Positions 43,360 to 51,757 of a stretch of DNA of 64,000 bases are shown piece by piece. How positions within the stretch are numbered: the stretch's first letter is position 1; each line of letters opens with the position of its first letter. The DNA comes from Piscinibacter sp943370595 (lineage in GTDB: Bacteria > Pseudomonadota > Gammaproteobacteria > Burkholderiales > Burkholderiaceae_C): assembly GCA_943370595.1 (NCBI GenBank), contig CALRRO020000002.1, forward strand, positions 372,001 to 436,000, in the 5' to 3' direction. The notes beneath the pieces are model-generated. The model made no database searches and was not told the DNA's origin. It worked only from the letters and a program-made list of their open reading frames with translations. The position numbers and the translations under genes are program-made.

Positions 43360-43494
43360 ATGAAGCGTACCTACCAAGCCTCCAAAGTCCGCCGTGCCCG
43401 TACGCACGGCTTCCTCGTGCGCATGAAGACGCGCGGCGGCCGCGCCGTCATCAACGCACGCCGCGCCAAGGGCCGCAAGCGCCTGGCCGTCTGA
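43360..43494 (+). CDS. rpmH: 50S ribosomal protein L34
   Basis: 44 residues, the exact size of L34, with the canonical MKRTYQASKVRRARTHGFL start and the basic AVINARRAKGRKRLAV end. It binds 23S rRNA in the large subunit. It is the first gene of the conserved rpmH-rnpA-yidD-yidC cluster and is driven by the promoter at 43222-43250. A longer frame from 43222 is untranslated leader. In-frame start ATG 43360 is the only choice. Confidence 0.98.
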   Translation: MKRTYQASKVRRARTHGFLVRMKTRGGRAVINARRAKGRKRLAV

Positions 43495-43549
43495 GGCCGG
43501 CGGCATCCGCCGCCCGCCCCGCAAGGCTCCCGAGCGCATCCACACCGCC

Positions 43550-44041
43550 GTGATTGGCCGCATCGTGCGCTCCGTCGATTTCGAACGGGTGCTGCGCTGC
43601 CCGCCTCGGGCGCGCACGGCTCACTTCGCCTTGCATCACCTGCAGGGCAGCCCGACACCCCCCTCCAAACCCGCTGGCAAGCGCGGATCGGAAGAGTTGT
43701 CAACAGGCGAAGTCCCGCTTCCGGTGCAGCCTGTGGATGACTCGGTGCCGACCGAGCCGGCGGCCGCTGCGGCGCAGTGGCTCGGCATGGTCATTCCGAA
43801 GCGGCATGCCCGCCGCGCGGTGACGCGGACCTTGCTCAAGCGCCAGATCCGCCTGCTGGCCGGGCGCCATGCGGCCGGCTGGCCTGCCGGCCTGTGGGTG
43901 GTGCGCCTGCGTGCGCCCTGGGACCGGCAGGTTTTTCCGTCGGCCACCTCGTATGCGCTGGCCAGCGCGGCCAGCGAGGAACTGAGCGCGCTGATGACGC
44001 CCTCCGGTTTCGACCGGCCGAAGTCGAGGCGCAGCCCATGA
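43550..44041 (+). CDS. rnpA: Ribonuclease P protein component
   Basis: 163 residues, start GTG 43550. N-terminal strand VRSVDFERVLRCPPRARTAH and the central GMVIPKRHARRAVTRTLLKRQIR carry the RNA-binding residues of RnpA; C-terminal VVRLRAPWDR follows. An insertion of about 40 residues (residues ~35-75, rich in Pro, Ser and Glu) separates the first strand from the core, making it longer than the ~120-residue standard. The DNA of this insertion contains DnaA-box-like TGTGGATGA (43732-43740). With the RNA subunit it matures tRNA 5' ends. It overlaps yidD by 4 bases. Confidence 0.92.
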   Translation: MIGRIVRSVDFERVLRCPPRARTAHFALHHLQGSPTPPSKPAGKRGSEELSTGEVPLPVQPVDDSVPTEPAAAAAQWLGMVIPKRHARRAVTRTLLKRQIRLLAGRHAAGWPAGLWVVRLRAPWDRQVFPSATSYALASAASEELSALMTPSGFDRPKSRRSP

Positions 44042-44352
44042 ATGTCGCGGCCTGGAAGTCGCTGCCTCGGCGTGCCCTGATCCTGCTGGTGCGCGGCTAC
44101 CGGCTGTTCCTCAGCCCCTGGCTGGGCAGCAGCTGCCGCTTCGAGCCGACCTGCTCCGTCTACGCGCTGGAAGCGCTTCAGCGGCACGGCGCTGCGGCCG
44201 GCACCTACCTGGCCACGGCCCGTGTCGCGCGATGCCACCCCTGGTGCCAGGGCGGATTCGATCCCGTGCCCGCGTGCCCGCCCTCCCTGTTCCGCCGTTT
44301 CGCCAGCGAAACGGCACCGTCTTCACCCTTGTCCGACAAGACCTCCCCATGA
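44038..44352 (+). CDS. yidD: Membrane protein insertion efficiency factor YidD
   Basis: 104 residues. The N-terminus has the YidD helix (LVRGYRLFLSPWLG) followed by the conserved SSCRFEPTCSVYALEAL and the RCHPWCQGGFDPVP motif, with its paired Cys residues. The protein helps YidC insert membrane proteins. ATG 44038 overlaps the rnpA stop and its own stop (44350-44352) overlaps the yidC start, so rnpA, yidD and yidC are translationally coupled. C-terminal ~20 residues are a variable tail. Confidence 0.96.
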   Translation: MNVAAWKSLPRRALILLVRGYRLFLSPWLGSSCRFEPTCSVYALEALQRHGAAAGTYLATARVARCHPWCQGGFDPVPACPPSLFRRFASETAPSSPLSDKTSP

Positions 44353-46058
44353 CCGACCTCCGTCGCACCCTGCTGTGGGTGGTGTTCTCGATGTCACTCG
44401 TCCTGATCTGGGACGCCTGGCAACGCCACAACGGCCAGCCTTCGATGTTCGGGCCGGCGCCCGCGAGCAAGCCGGTGGCTGCCGGCGCGTCGGCCGCGCC
44501 GGGCGCGGTGCCGGCACCCAGCGTGCCGCTGCAGCAGGCCGCAGGTGCCACGGCGGCTCCCGTGGCGCCAGCCGCGTCGGCGGCGGCCGCCGACCCGGTG
44601 GCCAAGCAGGTCGTCGTCAGCACCGACCTGATCAAGGCCACGCTCGACAGCAAGGGTGGCTCGCTGGTGCGCCTCGAACTGCTCAAGCAGCTCGACCAGA
44701 ACGACCGCACCAAGAACGTGGTGCTGTTCGACCAGTCGGCCAAGCGCCTGTACACCGCGCAGACCGGCTTGATCCCGCCGACGGGTGGCGCCGGCCTGCC
44801 GAATCACCACACGGTGATGAACCTGGTGCCCGGGCCACTCGAGCTGACCGAGGGCAGCAACGAGCTGCAGGTGCGCTTCGAGTCGCCCGAGGTCGGCGGC
44901 ATCAAGCTGATCAAGATCTACACCTTGCGCCGTGGAGACTACGTGGTTGGCGTGCGCCACGAGGTGGTCAACAACTCCGGCGCGGCGATCAGCCCGCGCC
45001 TGTACCTGCAACTGGTGCGCGATGGCAACGCACCCGAGGGCGAGTCGAGCTTCTACTTCACCTTCACCGGCCCGGCGGTCTACACCGACGCGACCAAGTT
45101 CCAGAAGGTCGACTTCAAGACCATCGAGAAGCACAAGGCCGGCGACAAGCCCGACCACGCGACCACCGGCGACAACGGCTGGGTGGCCATGGTGCAGCAC
45201 TACTTCGCCTCGGCCTGGCTGGTCGACAACGCCAGCGGCGCCAAACTGCCGCGCGAGTTCTACACCGGCAAGGTCGACACCAACACCTACTCGGTGGGCA
45301 TGTTCCTGCCGGTCGGTGAAGTGGCTGCCGGCACCACCAAGGCCTTCGACGCGCAGCTGTTCGCCGGCCCGCAGGAAGAGAACAAGCTCGCCGCGCTGGC
45401 GCCCGGGCTCGAGCTGGTGAAAGACTACGGCTGGTTCACCATCCTGGCCAAGCCGCTGTTCTGGCTGCTCACGCAGCTGCACGGCCTGATCGGCAACTGG
45501 GGCTGGTCGATCGTCGCGCTGGTCGTGCTGCTGAAGATCGCGTTCTACTGGCTCAACGCCAGTGCCTACCGCTCGATGGCGAAGATGAAGGCCATCAACC
45601 CGAAGGTGATGGAGATGCGCGAGCGGCTGAAGGACAAGCCGCAGCAGATGCAGCAGGAGATGATGCGCATCTACCGCGAGGAGAAGGTCAACCCGCTGGG
45701 CGGCTGCCTGCCGATCGTCGCGCAGATGCCGTTCTTCATCGCGCTGTACTGGGTGCTGCTGTCCAGCGTCGAGATGCGCAACGCGCCGTGGATCGGCTGG
45801 ATCACCGACCTGTCGGCAATCGACCCGTTCTACATCCTGCCGCTGCTGATGACCGGCACCAGCCTGCTGCAGACCTGGCTGAACCCGACGCCGCCGGACC
45901 CGATCCAGGCCAAGATGATGTGGATCATGCCGCTGATCTTCTCGGTGATGTTCTTCTTCTTCCCGGCCGGCCTGGTGCTGTACTGGCTGACGAACAACAT
46001 CCTGTCGATCGCGCAGCAGTACCTGATCAACAAGCAACTGGGCGTGCTTGGGAAGTAG
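44349..46058 (+). CDS. yidC: Membrane protein insertase YidC
   Basis: 569 residues. N-terminal signal-anchor helix (LLWVVFSMSLVLIWDAW), an Ala/Pro-rich linker, the large periplasmic domain (about residues 85-360) and the conserved C-terminal insertase core with five helices (GWSIVALVVLLKIAFYWLN, LGGCLPIVAQMPFFIALYWVL, IDPFYILPLLMTGTSL, MPLIFSVMFFFFPAGLVLYW). The positively charged residue of the hydrophilic groove lies in the first of these. Inserts and folds inner-membrane proteins with or without SecYEG. ATG 44349 overlaps yidD. A strong terminator follows at 46282. Confidence 0.97.
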   Translation: MTDLRRTLLWVVFSMSLVLIWDAWQRHNGQPSMFGPAPASKPVAAGASAAPGAVPAPSVPLQQAAGATAAPVAPAASAAAADPVAKQVVVSTDLIKATLDSKGGSLVRLELLKQLDQNDRTKNVVLFDQSAKRLYTAQTGLIPPTGGAGLPNHHTVMNLVPGPLELTEGSNELQVRFESPEVGGIKLIKIYTLRRGDYVVGVRHEVVNNSGAAISPRLYLQLVRDGNAPEGESSFYFTFTGPAVYTDATKFQKVDFKTIEKHKAGDKPDHATTGDNGWVAMVQHYFASAWLVDNASGAKLPREFYTGKVDTNTYSVGMFLPVGEVAAGTTKAFDAQLFAGPQEENKLAALAPGLELVKDYGWFTILAKPLFWLLTQLHGLIGNWGWSIVALVVLLKIAFYWLNASAYRSMAKMKAINPKVMEMRERLKDKPQQMQQEMMRIYREEKVNPLGGCLPIVAQMPFFIALYWVLLSSVEMRNAPWIGWITDLSAIDPFYILPLLMTGTSLLQTWLNPTPPDPIQAKMMWIMPLIFSVMFFFFPAGLVLYWLTNNILSIAQQYLINKQLGVLGK

Positions 46059-46281
46059 CGCGGCCGCGATTTTCGTGATGCATTCGTGCTAGGGGGTTCG
46101 CCCCCTCGCCTGGGGGCTTGTTGGCATGCCTGTACAAGCCGACCATGCATTCCACGGAAGCAATTCCACCGATTCCATGCGGGGCAGACCCGGTACAGCA
46201 CGAAGGCGTGCACCGGCCGGCTCGGGCAGTGCAACGGACCGGCGCCCTCAGGCCGGACACCGCTACCCCCCGCGCCAACCG
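46059..46281. other. Non-coding gap downstream of yidC
   Basis: The 309-base gap between yidC and mnmE holds no supported gene. Three or four short frames cross it, but they have no ribosome site and no protein-like composition. The only clear element is the intrinsic terminator at 46282-46325, described separately. Confidence 0.7.
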
Positions 46282-46325
46282 AGGGCGGTGCGTCGTCGCG
46301 ATGACGACGCACCGCCCTTCTTCTT
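46282..46325 (+). terminator. Strong intrinsic terminator of the rpmH-yidC operon
   Basis: A 16-base-pair stem (AGGGCGGTGCGTCGTC and its complement GACGACGCACCGCCCT) with a GCGAT loop is followed by a T-rich tail TTCTTCTTCG. It closes the yidC operon and isolates mnmE, whose start lies at 46368. Confidence 0.85.
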
Positions 46326-46367
46326 CGTGGATCCTGCGCCGCGAAGACGCTGGGCCAGAATCACCGC

Positions 46368-47780
46368 ATGCTGGCTCGACACCGTGATCCCATCGTCGCC
46401 GTGGCCACCGCCTCCGGCCGCGGTGCCGTCGGCATCGTGCGGGTGTCCGGCAACGCGCTCGACCAGCTGATCCTCGCCGTCTGCGGGCGCGCGCTGGCGC
46501 CGCGGATGGCCACTTACCTGCCCTTTCTCGCGGCCGACGGTTCCGTGCTCGACCAGGGTCTGGCGCTGTACTTCCCGGCGCCGAACTCCTACACCGGCGA
46601 GGCGGTGCTCGAGTTGCAGGCCCATGGCGGGCCGGTGTTGCTGCAATTGCTGCTGGCGCGCTGCCTGGAGGCCGCCGCCGAGGCCGGCCCCGACGGCCGC
46701 GCCCGCCTGCCCGGCCTGCGTCTGGCCGGCCCGGGCGAGTTCACCGAGCGCGCGTTCCTCAACGGCAAGCTCGACCTCGCGCAGGCCGAGGCCGTCAGCG
46801 ACCTGATCGAAGCCAGCACCGAATCCGCTGCGCGCTCGGCGGGCCGCTCGCTCAGCGGTGCCTTCTCGAAGCAGGTGAACACACTGCGTGACGGCCTGAT
46901 CGAGCTGCGCATGCTGGTCGAGGCGACGCTCGACTTCCCCGAGGAAGAGATCGACTTCCTCGAGAAGGCCGACGCGCGCGGCCGGCTGAACCGCATCGCC
47001 GCCGAGCTCGATGCGGTGCTCGAGCGGGCGCGCAGCGGCGCACTGCTGCGCGAGGGCATCAAGGTCGTGCTGGCTGGCCAGCCGAACGTCGGCAAGAGTT
47101 CGCTGCTCAATGCGCTGGCCGGTGCCGAGCTGGCGATCGTCACGCCGATCCCGGGCACGACGCGCGACAAGGTCAGCGAGACCATCCAGATCCATGGCGT
47201 GCCGGTGCACGTGGTCGATACCGCCGGGCTGCGTGACCCGCAGGAGTCGGCCGACGAGGTCGAGCGCATCGGCATCGCGCGCAGCTGGGCGGAGATCGGC
47301 TCGGCGGACGCGGTGATCTTCCTGCGCGACCTGACGCGGCTGGGCGAACCCGTCTACGACGAGGCCGACCGGCGCATCGCGCGCGACTGGCCCGAGGGGC
47401 TGGCTGCCTCGGGCCGATTGCTCGAGGTCTTCAACAAGGTCGATTCCGCAACGCAAGCTCCGCAGGGCGAAGCGCTGCTCGTCTCTGCGCGCCAGGGCCA
47501 GGGGCTGGATGCCTTGCGCGAACGGCTGCTCGCGCTGGCCGGCTGGCATGCACAGCCCGAGGGGGTGTTCATCGCCCGCACCCGCCACGTTCAGGCGCTG
47601 CGGCGCACGCGCGACCACCTCGTGCTCGCGCAGGAACTGGTGGCACGACAGGACGCCGCGCTCGACCTGCTGGCCGAGGAACTGCGCCTGGCCCATGACG
47701 CACTCGGCGAGATCACCGGGGCCTTCAGTGCCGACGATCTGCTCGGCGAGATCTTCGGCCGCTTCTGTATCGGGAAGTAA
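46368..47780 (+). CDS. mnmE: tRNA uridine-5-carboxymethylaminomethyl modification GTPase MnmE
   Basis: 470 residues. N-terminal tetrahydrofolate-binding domain (PIVAVATASGRGAVGIVRVSG), a helical domain, and an inserted G domain with Walker A GQPNVGKSSL near residue 236, DTAGLRD and FNKVD; the protein ends with the invariant EIFGRFCIGK containing the catalytic Cys. With MnmG it modifies the wobble uridine of certain tRNAs. Only ATG 46368 gives the canonical start MLARHRDPIVA. It follows the terminator of the yidC operon, so it has its own promoter. Confidence 0.97.
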   Translation: MLARHRDPIVAVATASGRGAVGIVRVSGNALDQLILAVCGRALAPRMATYLPFLAADGSVLDQGLALYFPAPNSYTGEAVLELQAHGGPVLLQLLLARCLEAAAEAGPDGRARLPGLRLAGPGEFTERAFLNGKLDLAQAEAVSDLIEASTESAARSAGRSLSGAFSKQVNTLRDGLIELRMLVEATLDFPEEEIDFLEKADARGRLNRIAAELDAVLERARSGALLREGIKVVLAGQPNVGKSSLLNALAGAELAIVTPIPGTTRDKVSETIQIHGVPVHVVDTAGLRDPQESADEVERIGIARSWAEIGSADAVIFLRDLTRLGEPVYDEADRRIARDWPEGLAASGRLLEVFNKVDSATQAPQGEALLVSARQGQGLDALRERLLALAGWHAQPEGVFIARTRHVQALRRTRDHLVLAQELVARQDAALDLLAEELRLAHDALGEITGAFSADDLLGEIFGRFCIGK

Positions 47781-47849
47781 AGTCCTTGCAGTGAACGACG
47801 AGCGGCGTCACAAGATCGACAGCCGGTGCCTTGACCGCGTGCTTGCGGG

Positions 47850-47878
47850 TTGAGCCGCGCGCGTGCGCTACCGATAAT
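47850..47878 (+). promoter_or_regulatory. Candidate sigma-70 promoter of the cyclic-nucleotide-binding gene
   Basis: TTGAGC (47850-47855) and GATAAT (47873-47878) separated by 17 bases. The -10 matches 5 of 6 and the -35 4 of 6. It lies 52 bases before the ATG at 47930, in a gap with no other signal. Confidence 0.6.
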
Positions 47879-47929
47879 CGCAACGAGAATCACACGCCGA
47901 TCCAGGCGAGACACCCTACAAGGAAGCAG

Positions 47930-48397
47930 ATGGACATCGCACCGCTCGTCCAGGCCATGCAGACGCTCAACGCCGACGATGCTTTCCGTCCGCGGCTGAC
48001 GCTCGACCAGTGGCGCGTCATCGCGCCTTACCTGACGCGCCACGAGATCCGCTCCGGCGACCTGCTGATCAAGCAGGGCGATGCCGACCGCTCGATGTAC
48101 TTCCTCGCCCAGGGCTCGCTGCAGGTCTTCGTCACCGGCGGGCCGCCGGGCAGCAGCCGCATCGCGATCCTGCGCACCGGCTCGGTGGTCGGCGAGCCCG
48201 GCCTGTTCAACGACGGGCCGCGCATGGCCAACGTCGAGGCGATGACGGCCTGCGAAGTCTGGGCGCTGCGCGGCCCGCGCCTGGAGGAACTGGCGCAGCG
48301 CACGCCTGCACTGGCGCTGGAACTGCTGCGTGCGGCCGGCAACGTGATGGCCGTGCGCATGCGCGCCAACCTGGCCAAGCAGACGCCTTTCACCTGA
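47930..48397 (+). CDS. Cyclic nucleotide-binding domain protein (Crp/Fnr-like effector domain)
   Basis: 155 residues consisting of a single cNMP-binding beta-roll: RSGDLLIKQGDADRSMYFLAQGSLQVF, VGEPGLFNDGPRMANVEAMT and a final helix (LALELLRAAGNVMAVRMRANLA). The phosphate-binding cassette segment is present as VVGEPGLF but does not show the full cAMP-binding pattern, and there is no HTH domain, so it is not a DNA-binding Crp. Its partner is unknown. Start ATG 47930 has AAGGAAG at ideal spacing; it is transcribed from the promoter at 47850 and ends in an intrinsic terminator at 48421. Confidence 0.88.
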   Translation: MDIAPLVQAMQTLNADDAFRPRLTLDQWRVIAPYLTRHEIRSGDLLIKQGDADRSMYFLAQGSLQVFVTGGPPGSSRIAILRTGSVVGEPGLFNDGPRMANVEAMTACEVWALRGPRLEELAQRTPALALELLRAAGNVMAVRMRANLAKQTPFT

Positions 48398-48420
48398 AGC
48401 CTTCGGCAAACGACGATGGC

Positions 48421-48448
48421 GGGCCCGCTTGTGCGGGCCCTTCTCTTT
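48421..48448 (+). terminator. Intrinsic terminator after the cyclic-nucleotide-binding gene
   Basis: Perfect 8-base-pair stem GGGCCCGC / GCGGGCCC with a TTGT loop and a T-rich tail TTCTCTTT. It lies 23 bases after the stop, between convergent genes, and may also block apt transcription on the other strand. Confidence 0.8.
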
Positions 48449-48472
48449 GGCACGGCACAAGTCGCGTGGCGG

Positions 48473-49036
48473 TCAATGGCCTGCGAACGACACCAGCGTG
48501 TGCACTTTCAGCCCGGCGGCGCGCAGCTTGTCCGAGCCGTGCAGCTCAGGCAGGTCGACGATCGCCGCGCCCTCGATCACCGTCGCGCCCAGGCGCTCGA
48601 GCAGCCGCATGCCGGCCATCATCGTGCCGCCGGTGGCGATCAGATCGTCGATCAGCAGCACGCGGTCGCCCGGGCGAACGGCGTCGGTGTGCATCTCCAC
48701 CGTCGCCGAGCCGTACTCCAGCTCGTAGGTTTCCTCGACGGTGGTGAACGGCAGCTTGCCCTTCTTGCGGATCGGCACGAAGCCGACGTTGAGCTCGTAG
48801 GCCAGCACCGAGCCGATGATGAATCCGCGCGCGTCGAGCCCGGCGATCGCCGTCGGCCGCAGGTCGAAGTAGCGGTGCACGAACTGGTCGATTAGCACGC
48901 GGAAGACACGCGGGTTGGACAGCAGCGGCGTGATGTCGCGGAACTGGATGCCCGGCGCCGGCCAGTCCGGCACGGTGCGGATGTGGCGCTTGATGTACTC
49001 GGCGGGGGTCTGCTCGGGCAGGTCGGGCTGGGTCAC
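48473..49036 (-). CDS. apt: Adenine phosphoribosyltransferase
   Basis: 187 residues. Starts VTQPDLPEQTPAEYIKRHIRTVPDWPAPGI; the PRPP-binding loop VLLIDDLIATGGTMMAG and the early GIQFRDITPLL and LDARGFIIG motifs are all typical of Apt. It recycles adenine to AMP. GTG 49036 was chosen because an AAGGA ribosome site lies 7 bases upstream and the N-terminus matches the family; a longer frame from 49207 overlaps the antiporter gene. It is 52 bases downstream of the Kef-type antiporter gene on the same strand. Confidence 0.95.
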   Translation of the reverse strand: MTQPDLPEQTPAEYIKRHIRTVPDWPAPGIQFRDITPLLSNPRVFRVLIDQFVHRYFDLRPTAIAGLDARGFIIGSVLAYELNVGFVPIRKKGKLPFTTVEETYELEYGSATVEMHTDAVRPGDRVLLIDDLIATGGTMMAGMRLLERLGATVIEGAAIVDLPELHGSDKLRAAGLKVHTLVSFAGH

Positions 49037-49088
49037 GGGGTGGTCCTTGCGCAGTCGGCCGCTGGCATTGTGCCGCCGCGCGGGTAGG

Positions 49089-51089
49089 TCAGGCGCGGCC
49101 GAGCAGCTTGCCCTCGGCCAGTGCCAGAGGCTCGGGCAGGCCGGAGAGCACCAGCGTGTCGCCCGGGCCGAGCACCATCGCCTCGTCGGGGCCGCTGACG
49201 GCGCCACTGGCGCGGCGCACCGACACCACCGTCACGCCCACCGCATGCAGCGCCTGGTCGGCCAGCGACTGCCCGACGCTCGCCGCCGCCGCCGGCAGCG
49301 TGATGCTGTGCAGCCGGGCGGTCTGCAGTTCGTCGACGGTGTCGTCGTCGGCGCCGTGGAAGTAGCCGCGCAGCAGGCCGTAGCGAGCATCGCGCTGGTC
49401 CTGCACGACGCGGATCACGCGCCGCATCGGCACGCCGACGAGTGCCAGCGCATGGCTGGCCAGCATCAGCGAGCCCTCGATCGCCTCCGGCACCACCTCG
49501 GTGGCGCCGGCCGAGCGCAGCTTCTCCATCTCGGAGTCGTCGATCGTGCGCACGATCACCGGCACCTTGGGCGCGTGGGCCTGCACCAGGCGCAGGATCT
49601 TCAGCGCCGACGGTGTGTCCTGGTAGCTGACCACCACCGCGCTGGCCCGCGCCAGGCCTGCCGCCATCAGGCTCTGCAGCCGCGCCGCGTCGCCGAACAC
49701 CACGCTCTGGCCGGCCGCGGCGGCCTGGCGCACGCGGTCGGGGTCGAGGTCCAGCGCCATGTAGGGGATGCGTTCACCTTCCAGGATGCGCGCCAGGTTC
49801 TGGCCGCTGCGGCCGTAGCCGGCGATGATCACGTGGGCTTCGGTGTTGATCGAGCGCTTCGCGATGCTCGTCATCGCCACCGACTGCATCAGCCAGTCGG
49901 TTGCCGACAGCTTCATCACGATGCGGTTGCTGTACATCACCAGCAGCGGCGTGGCCATCATCGACAGCACCATGCTGGCCAGCACCGGGCTCAGCCACTG
50001 CGGGTCGATCAGGTGGTTGGCGGCACCGAGGGTCAGCAGCACGAAGCCGAACTCGCCGGCCTGCGCCAGGTACAGGCCGGTGCGCAGCGCGGTGCCCGGC
50101 GCCGCGCCGAACAGCCGCGCCAGCGCGGCGACGAGCACGAACTTGGCCGCCACCGGGCCAAGCGACAGCAGCAGCACCAGCGCCCACTGGTCGAGCACCG
50201 GCCGCCAGTCGAGCTTCATGCCGATGGTGATGAAGAACAGCCCGAGCAGCACGTCGTGGAAAGGCCGGATGTCGGTCTCGACCTGGTGCTTGTATTCCGT
50301 CTCGGCCACCAGCATGCCGGCGACGAACGCGCCCAGTGCGAGCGACAGGCCGAAGTGCTCGGTCAGCCAGGCCAGGCCCAGCGTGATCAGCAGCAGGTTG
50401 AGGATGAAGAGCTCTTCGCTCTTGCGGCGTGCCACCAGCGTGAGCCACCAGCGCATCACCCGCTGGCCACCGACCAGCAGCAGCACCAGCAGGACCGTGG
50501 CCTTCAGCCCGGCCAGGCCGAGGGACATCGCCATGTCTGCGCCGCTCGAGTTCAGCGCCGGGATCAGCACCAGCAGCGGCACCACGGCCAGGTCCTGGAA
50601 CAGCAGCACGCCCATCACGCGGCGGCCGTGCTCGCTTTCCAGCTCGAGCCGGTCGGCCATCAGCTTGACGAGGATTGCCGTGCTCGACATCGCCATCGCC
50701 GAGCCGAGCACGATCGCGCCCTGCCACGACAGCTCCCAGGGACGGTCCGTGAAGGAGTAGATCCAGGTCAGCAGCACGTGGCCGGCCACCGAGCCGAGGA
50801 TGGTCAGCAGCACCTGCGCCAGACCGAGGCCGAAGACCAGCTTGCGCATGCTCTTCAGCTTGGGCAGGTTGAACTCCAGCCCGATCACGAACATCAGGAA
50901 GACGACGCCGAACTCGGCCAGGTACTGCACGCCGGCGGAATCCTTGGCCAGCGCGGTGGCGTTCGGCCCGATCAGCACGCCGACGACGAGGTAGCCCAGC
51001 ATCGGCGGCAGCTTGGCCAGCCGGCACAGCACCACGCCGGTGACCGCGGCCACCAGGTACAGCAGAACGAGTTCGAGCGTGGAGGCCAT
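49089..51089 (-). CDS. Kef-type K+/H+ antiporter with RCK (TrkA-N and TrkA-C) domains
   Basis: 666 residues. Twelve to thirteen hydrophobic segments (residues ~1-390) form a CPA2 monovalent cation:proton antiporter core, including GVVFLMFVIGLEFNL and FGLSLALGAFVAGMLVAETEY. A Rossmann RCK_N domain begins at AHVIIAGYGRSGQNLARIL with the dinucleotide-binding GxGxxG pattern, and a TrkA-C domain follows (LHSITLPAAAASVGQSL). It resembles KefB/KefC or the related YbaL. Stress-related potassium efflux is likely. It is upstream of apt on the minus strand and divergent from kdsC. Confidence 0.93.
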   Translation of the reverse strand: MASTLELVLLYLVAAVTGVVLCRLAKLPPMLGYLVVGVLIGPNATALAKDSAGVQYLAEFGVVFLMFVIGLEFNLPKLKSMRKLVFGLGLAQVLLTILGSVAGHVLLTWIYSFTDRPWELSWQGAIVLGSAMAMSSTAILVKLMADRLELESEHGRRVMGVLLFQDLAVVPLLVLIPALNSSGADMAMSLGLAGLKATVLLVLLLVGGQRVMRWWLTLVARRKSEELFILNLLLITLGLAWLTEHFGLSLALGAFVAGMLVAETEYKHQVETDIRPFHDVLLGLFFITIGMKLDWRPVLDQWALVLLLSLGPVAAKFVLVAALARLFGAAPGTALRTGLYLAQAGEFGFVLLTLGAANHLIDPQWLSPVLASMVLSMMATPLLVMYSNRIVMKLSATDWLMQSVAMTSIAKRSINTEAHVIIAGYGRSGQNLARILEGERIPYMALDLDPDRVRQAAAAGQSVVFGDAARLQSLMAAGLARASAVVVSYQDTPSALKILRLVQAHAPKVPVIVRTIDDSEMEKLRSAGATEVVPEAIEGSLMLASHALALVGVPMRRVIRVVQDQRDARYGLLRGYFHGADDDTVDELQTARLHSITLPAAAASVGQSLADQALHAVGVTVVSVRRASGAVSGPDEAMVLGPGDTLVLSGLPEPLALAEGKLLGRA

Positions 51090-51153
51090 GCGAGCGCGAA
51101 GAGGATGGTCCGATCCTACTGGACGCGCGGTGCTCGGCTAGACTGCGCCGGCC

Positions 51154-51735
51154 ATGCCGATGACCCCGATCAACCCCGTCCTGCGCTTCGCGCCGGAGCT
51201 GCTGCTCGCCGCGCAGGGCGTGCGCGTGGCGATCTTCGATGTCGATGGCGTGCTGACCGACGGGCGCATCTACATCGGCGAGCAGGGCGAGGCTTTCAAG
51301 GCCTTCAGCACGCTCGATGGCCACGGACTCAAGCTGCTCGCGCGTGGCGGCATCGTGCCTGTGGTGATCACCGGGCGCGACTCGCCGGCGGTGCGCCGGC
51401 GTGTGGCCGACCTCGGCATCGCGCATGCGGCCTACGGCGCCGCAGACAAGCTCGCTGCCGCAACGCCCTTGCTGCAGTCGCTCGGTGTCGAGTGGAACGC
51501 CGTCGCTGCGATGGGCGACGACTGGCCCGACCTGCCGCTGATGACCCGTGCCGCCTTCGCCTGCGCGCCGGCCGGCGCCCATGCCGAGGTGCGCGCGATC
51601 GCCCACCACGTGACGCAGGCGGAGGGCGGCCACGGTGCCGCGCGCGAATGCTGCGACCTGCTGCTCACCGCTGCCGGCTGCTATGCGCAACTGCTGCAGG
51701 GGCACCTGCTGACACTGGACGGCGGAGCCCCGTGA
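51154..51735 (+). CDS. kdsC: 3-deoxy-D-manno-octulosonate 8-phosphate phosphatase
   Basis: 193 residues, a HAD-superfamily phosphatase of the cap-less type used in KDO synthesis. Motif I is FDVDGVLTDG, motif III/IV is MGDDWPDLPLM. It releases phosphate from KDO-8-phosphate for lipopolysaccharide. ATG 51154 begins the family-like protein. The lptC gene starts 22 bases after its stop, so both are co-transcribed. The usual companion kdsD is not between it and the antiporter gene. Confidence 0.94.
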   Translation: MPMTPINPVLRFAPELLLAAQGVRVAIFDVDGVLTDGRIYIGEQGEAFKAFSTLDGHGLKLLARGGIVPVVITGRDSPAVRRRVADLGIAHAAYGAADKLAAATPLLQSLGVEWNAVAAMGDDWPDLPLMTRAAFACAPAGAHAEVRAIAHHVTQAEGGHGAARECCDLLLTAAGCYAQLLQGHLLTLDGGAP

Positions 51736-51757
51736 AGCTCGCCGGCAGGCCGTCACC

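Noticed and set aside
46086..46470. Short frames in the yidC-mnmE gap
   Set aside because: No ribosome site or protein-like composition; they cross an intrinsic terminator and one enters mnmE out of frame.
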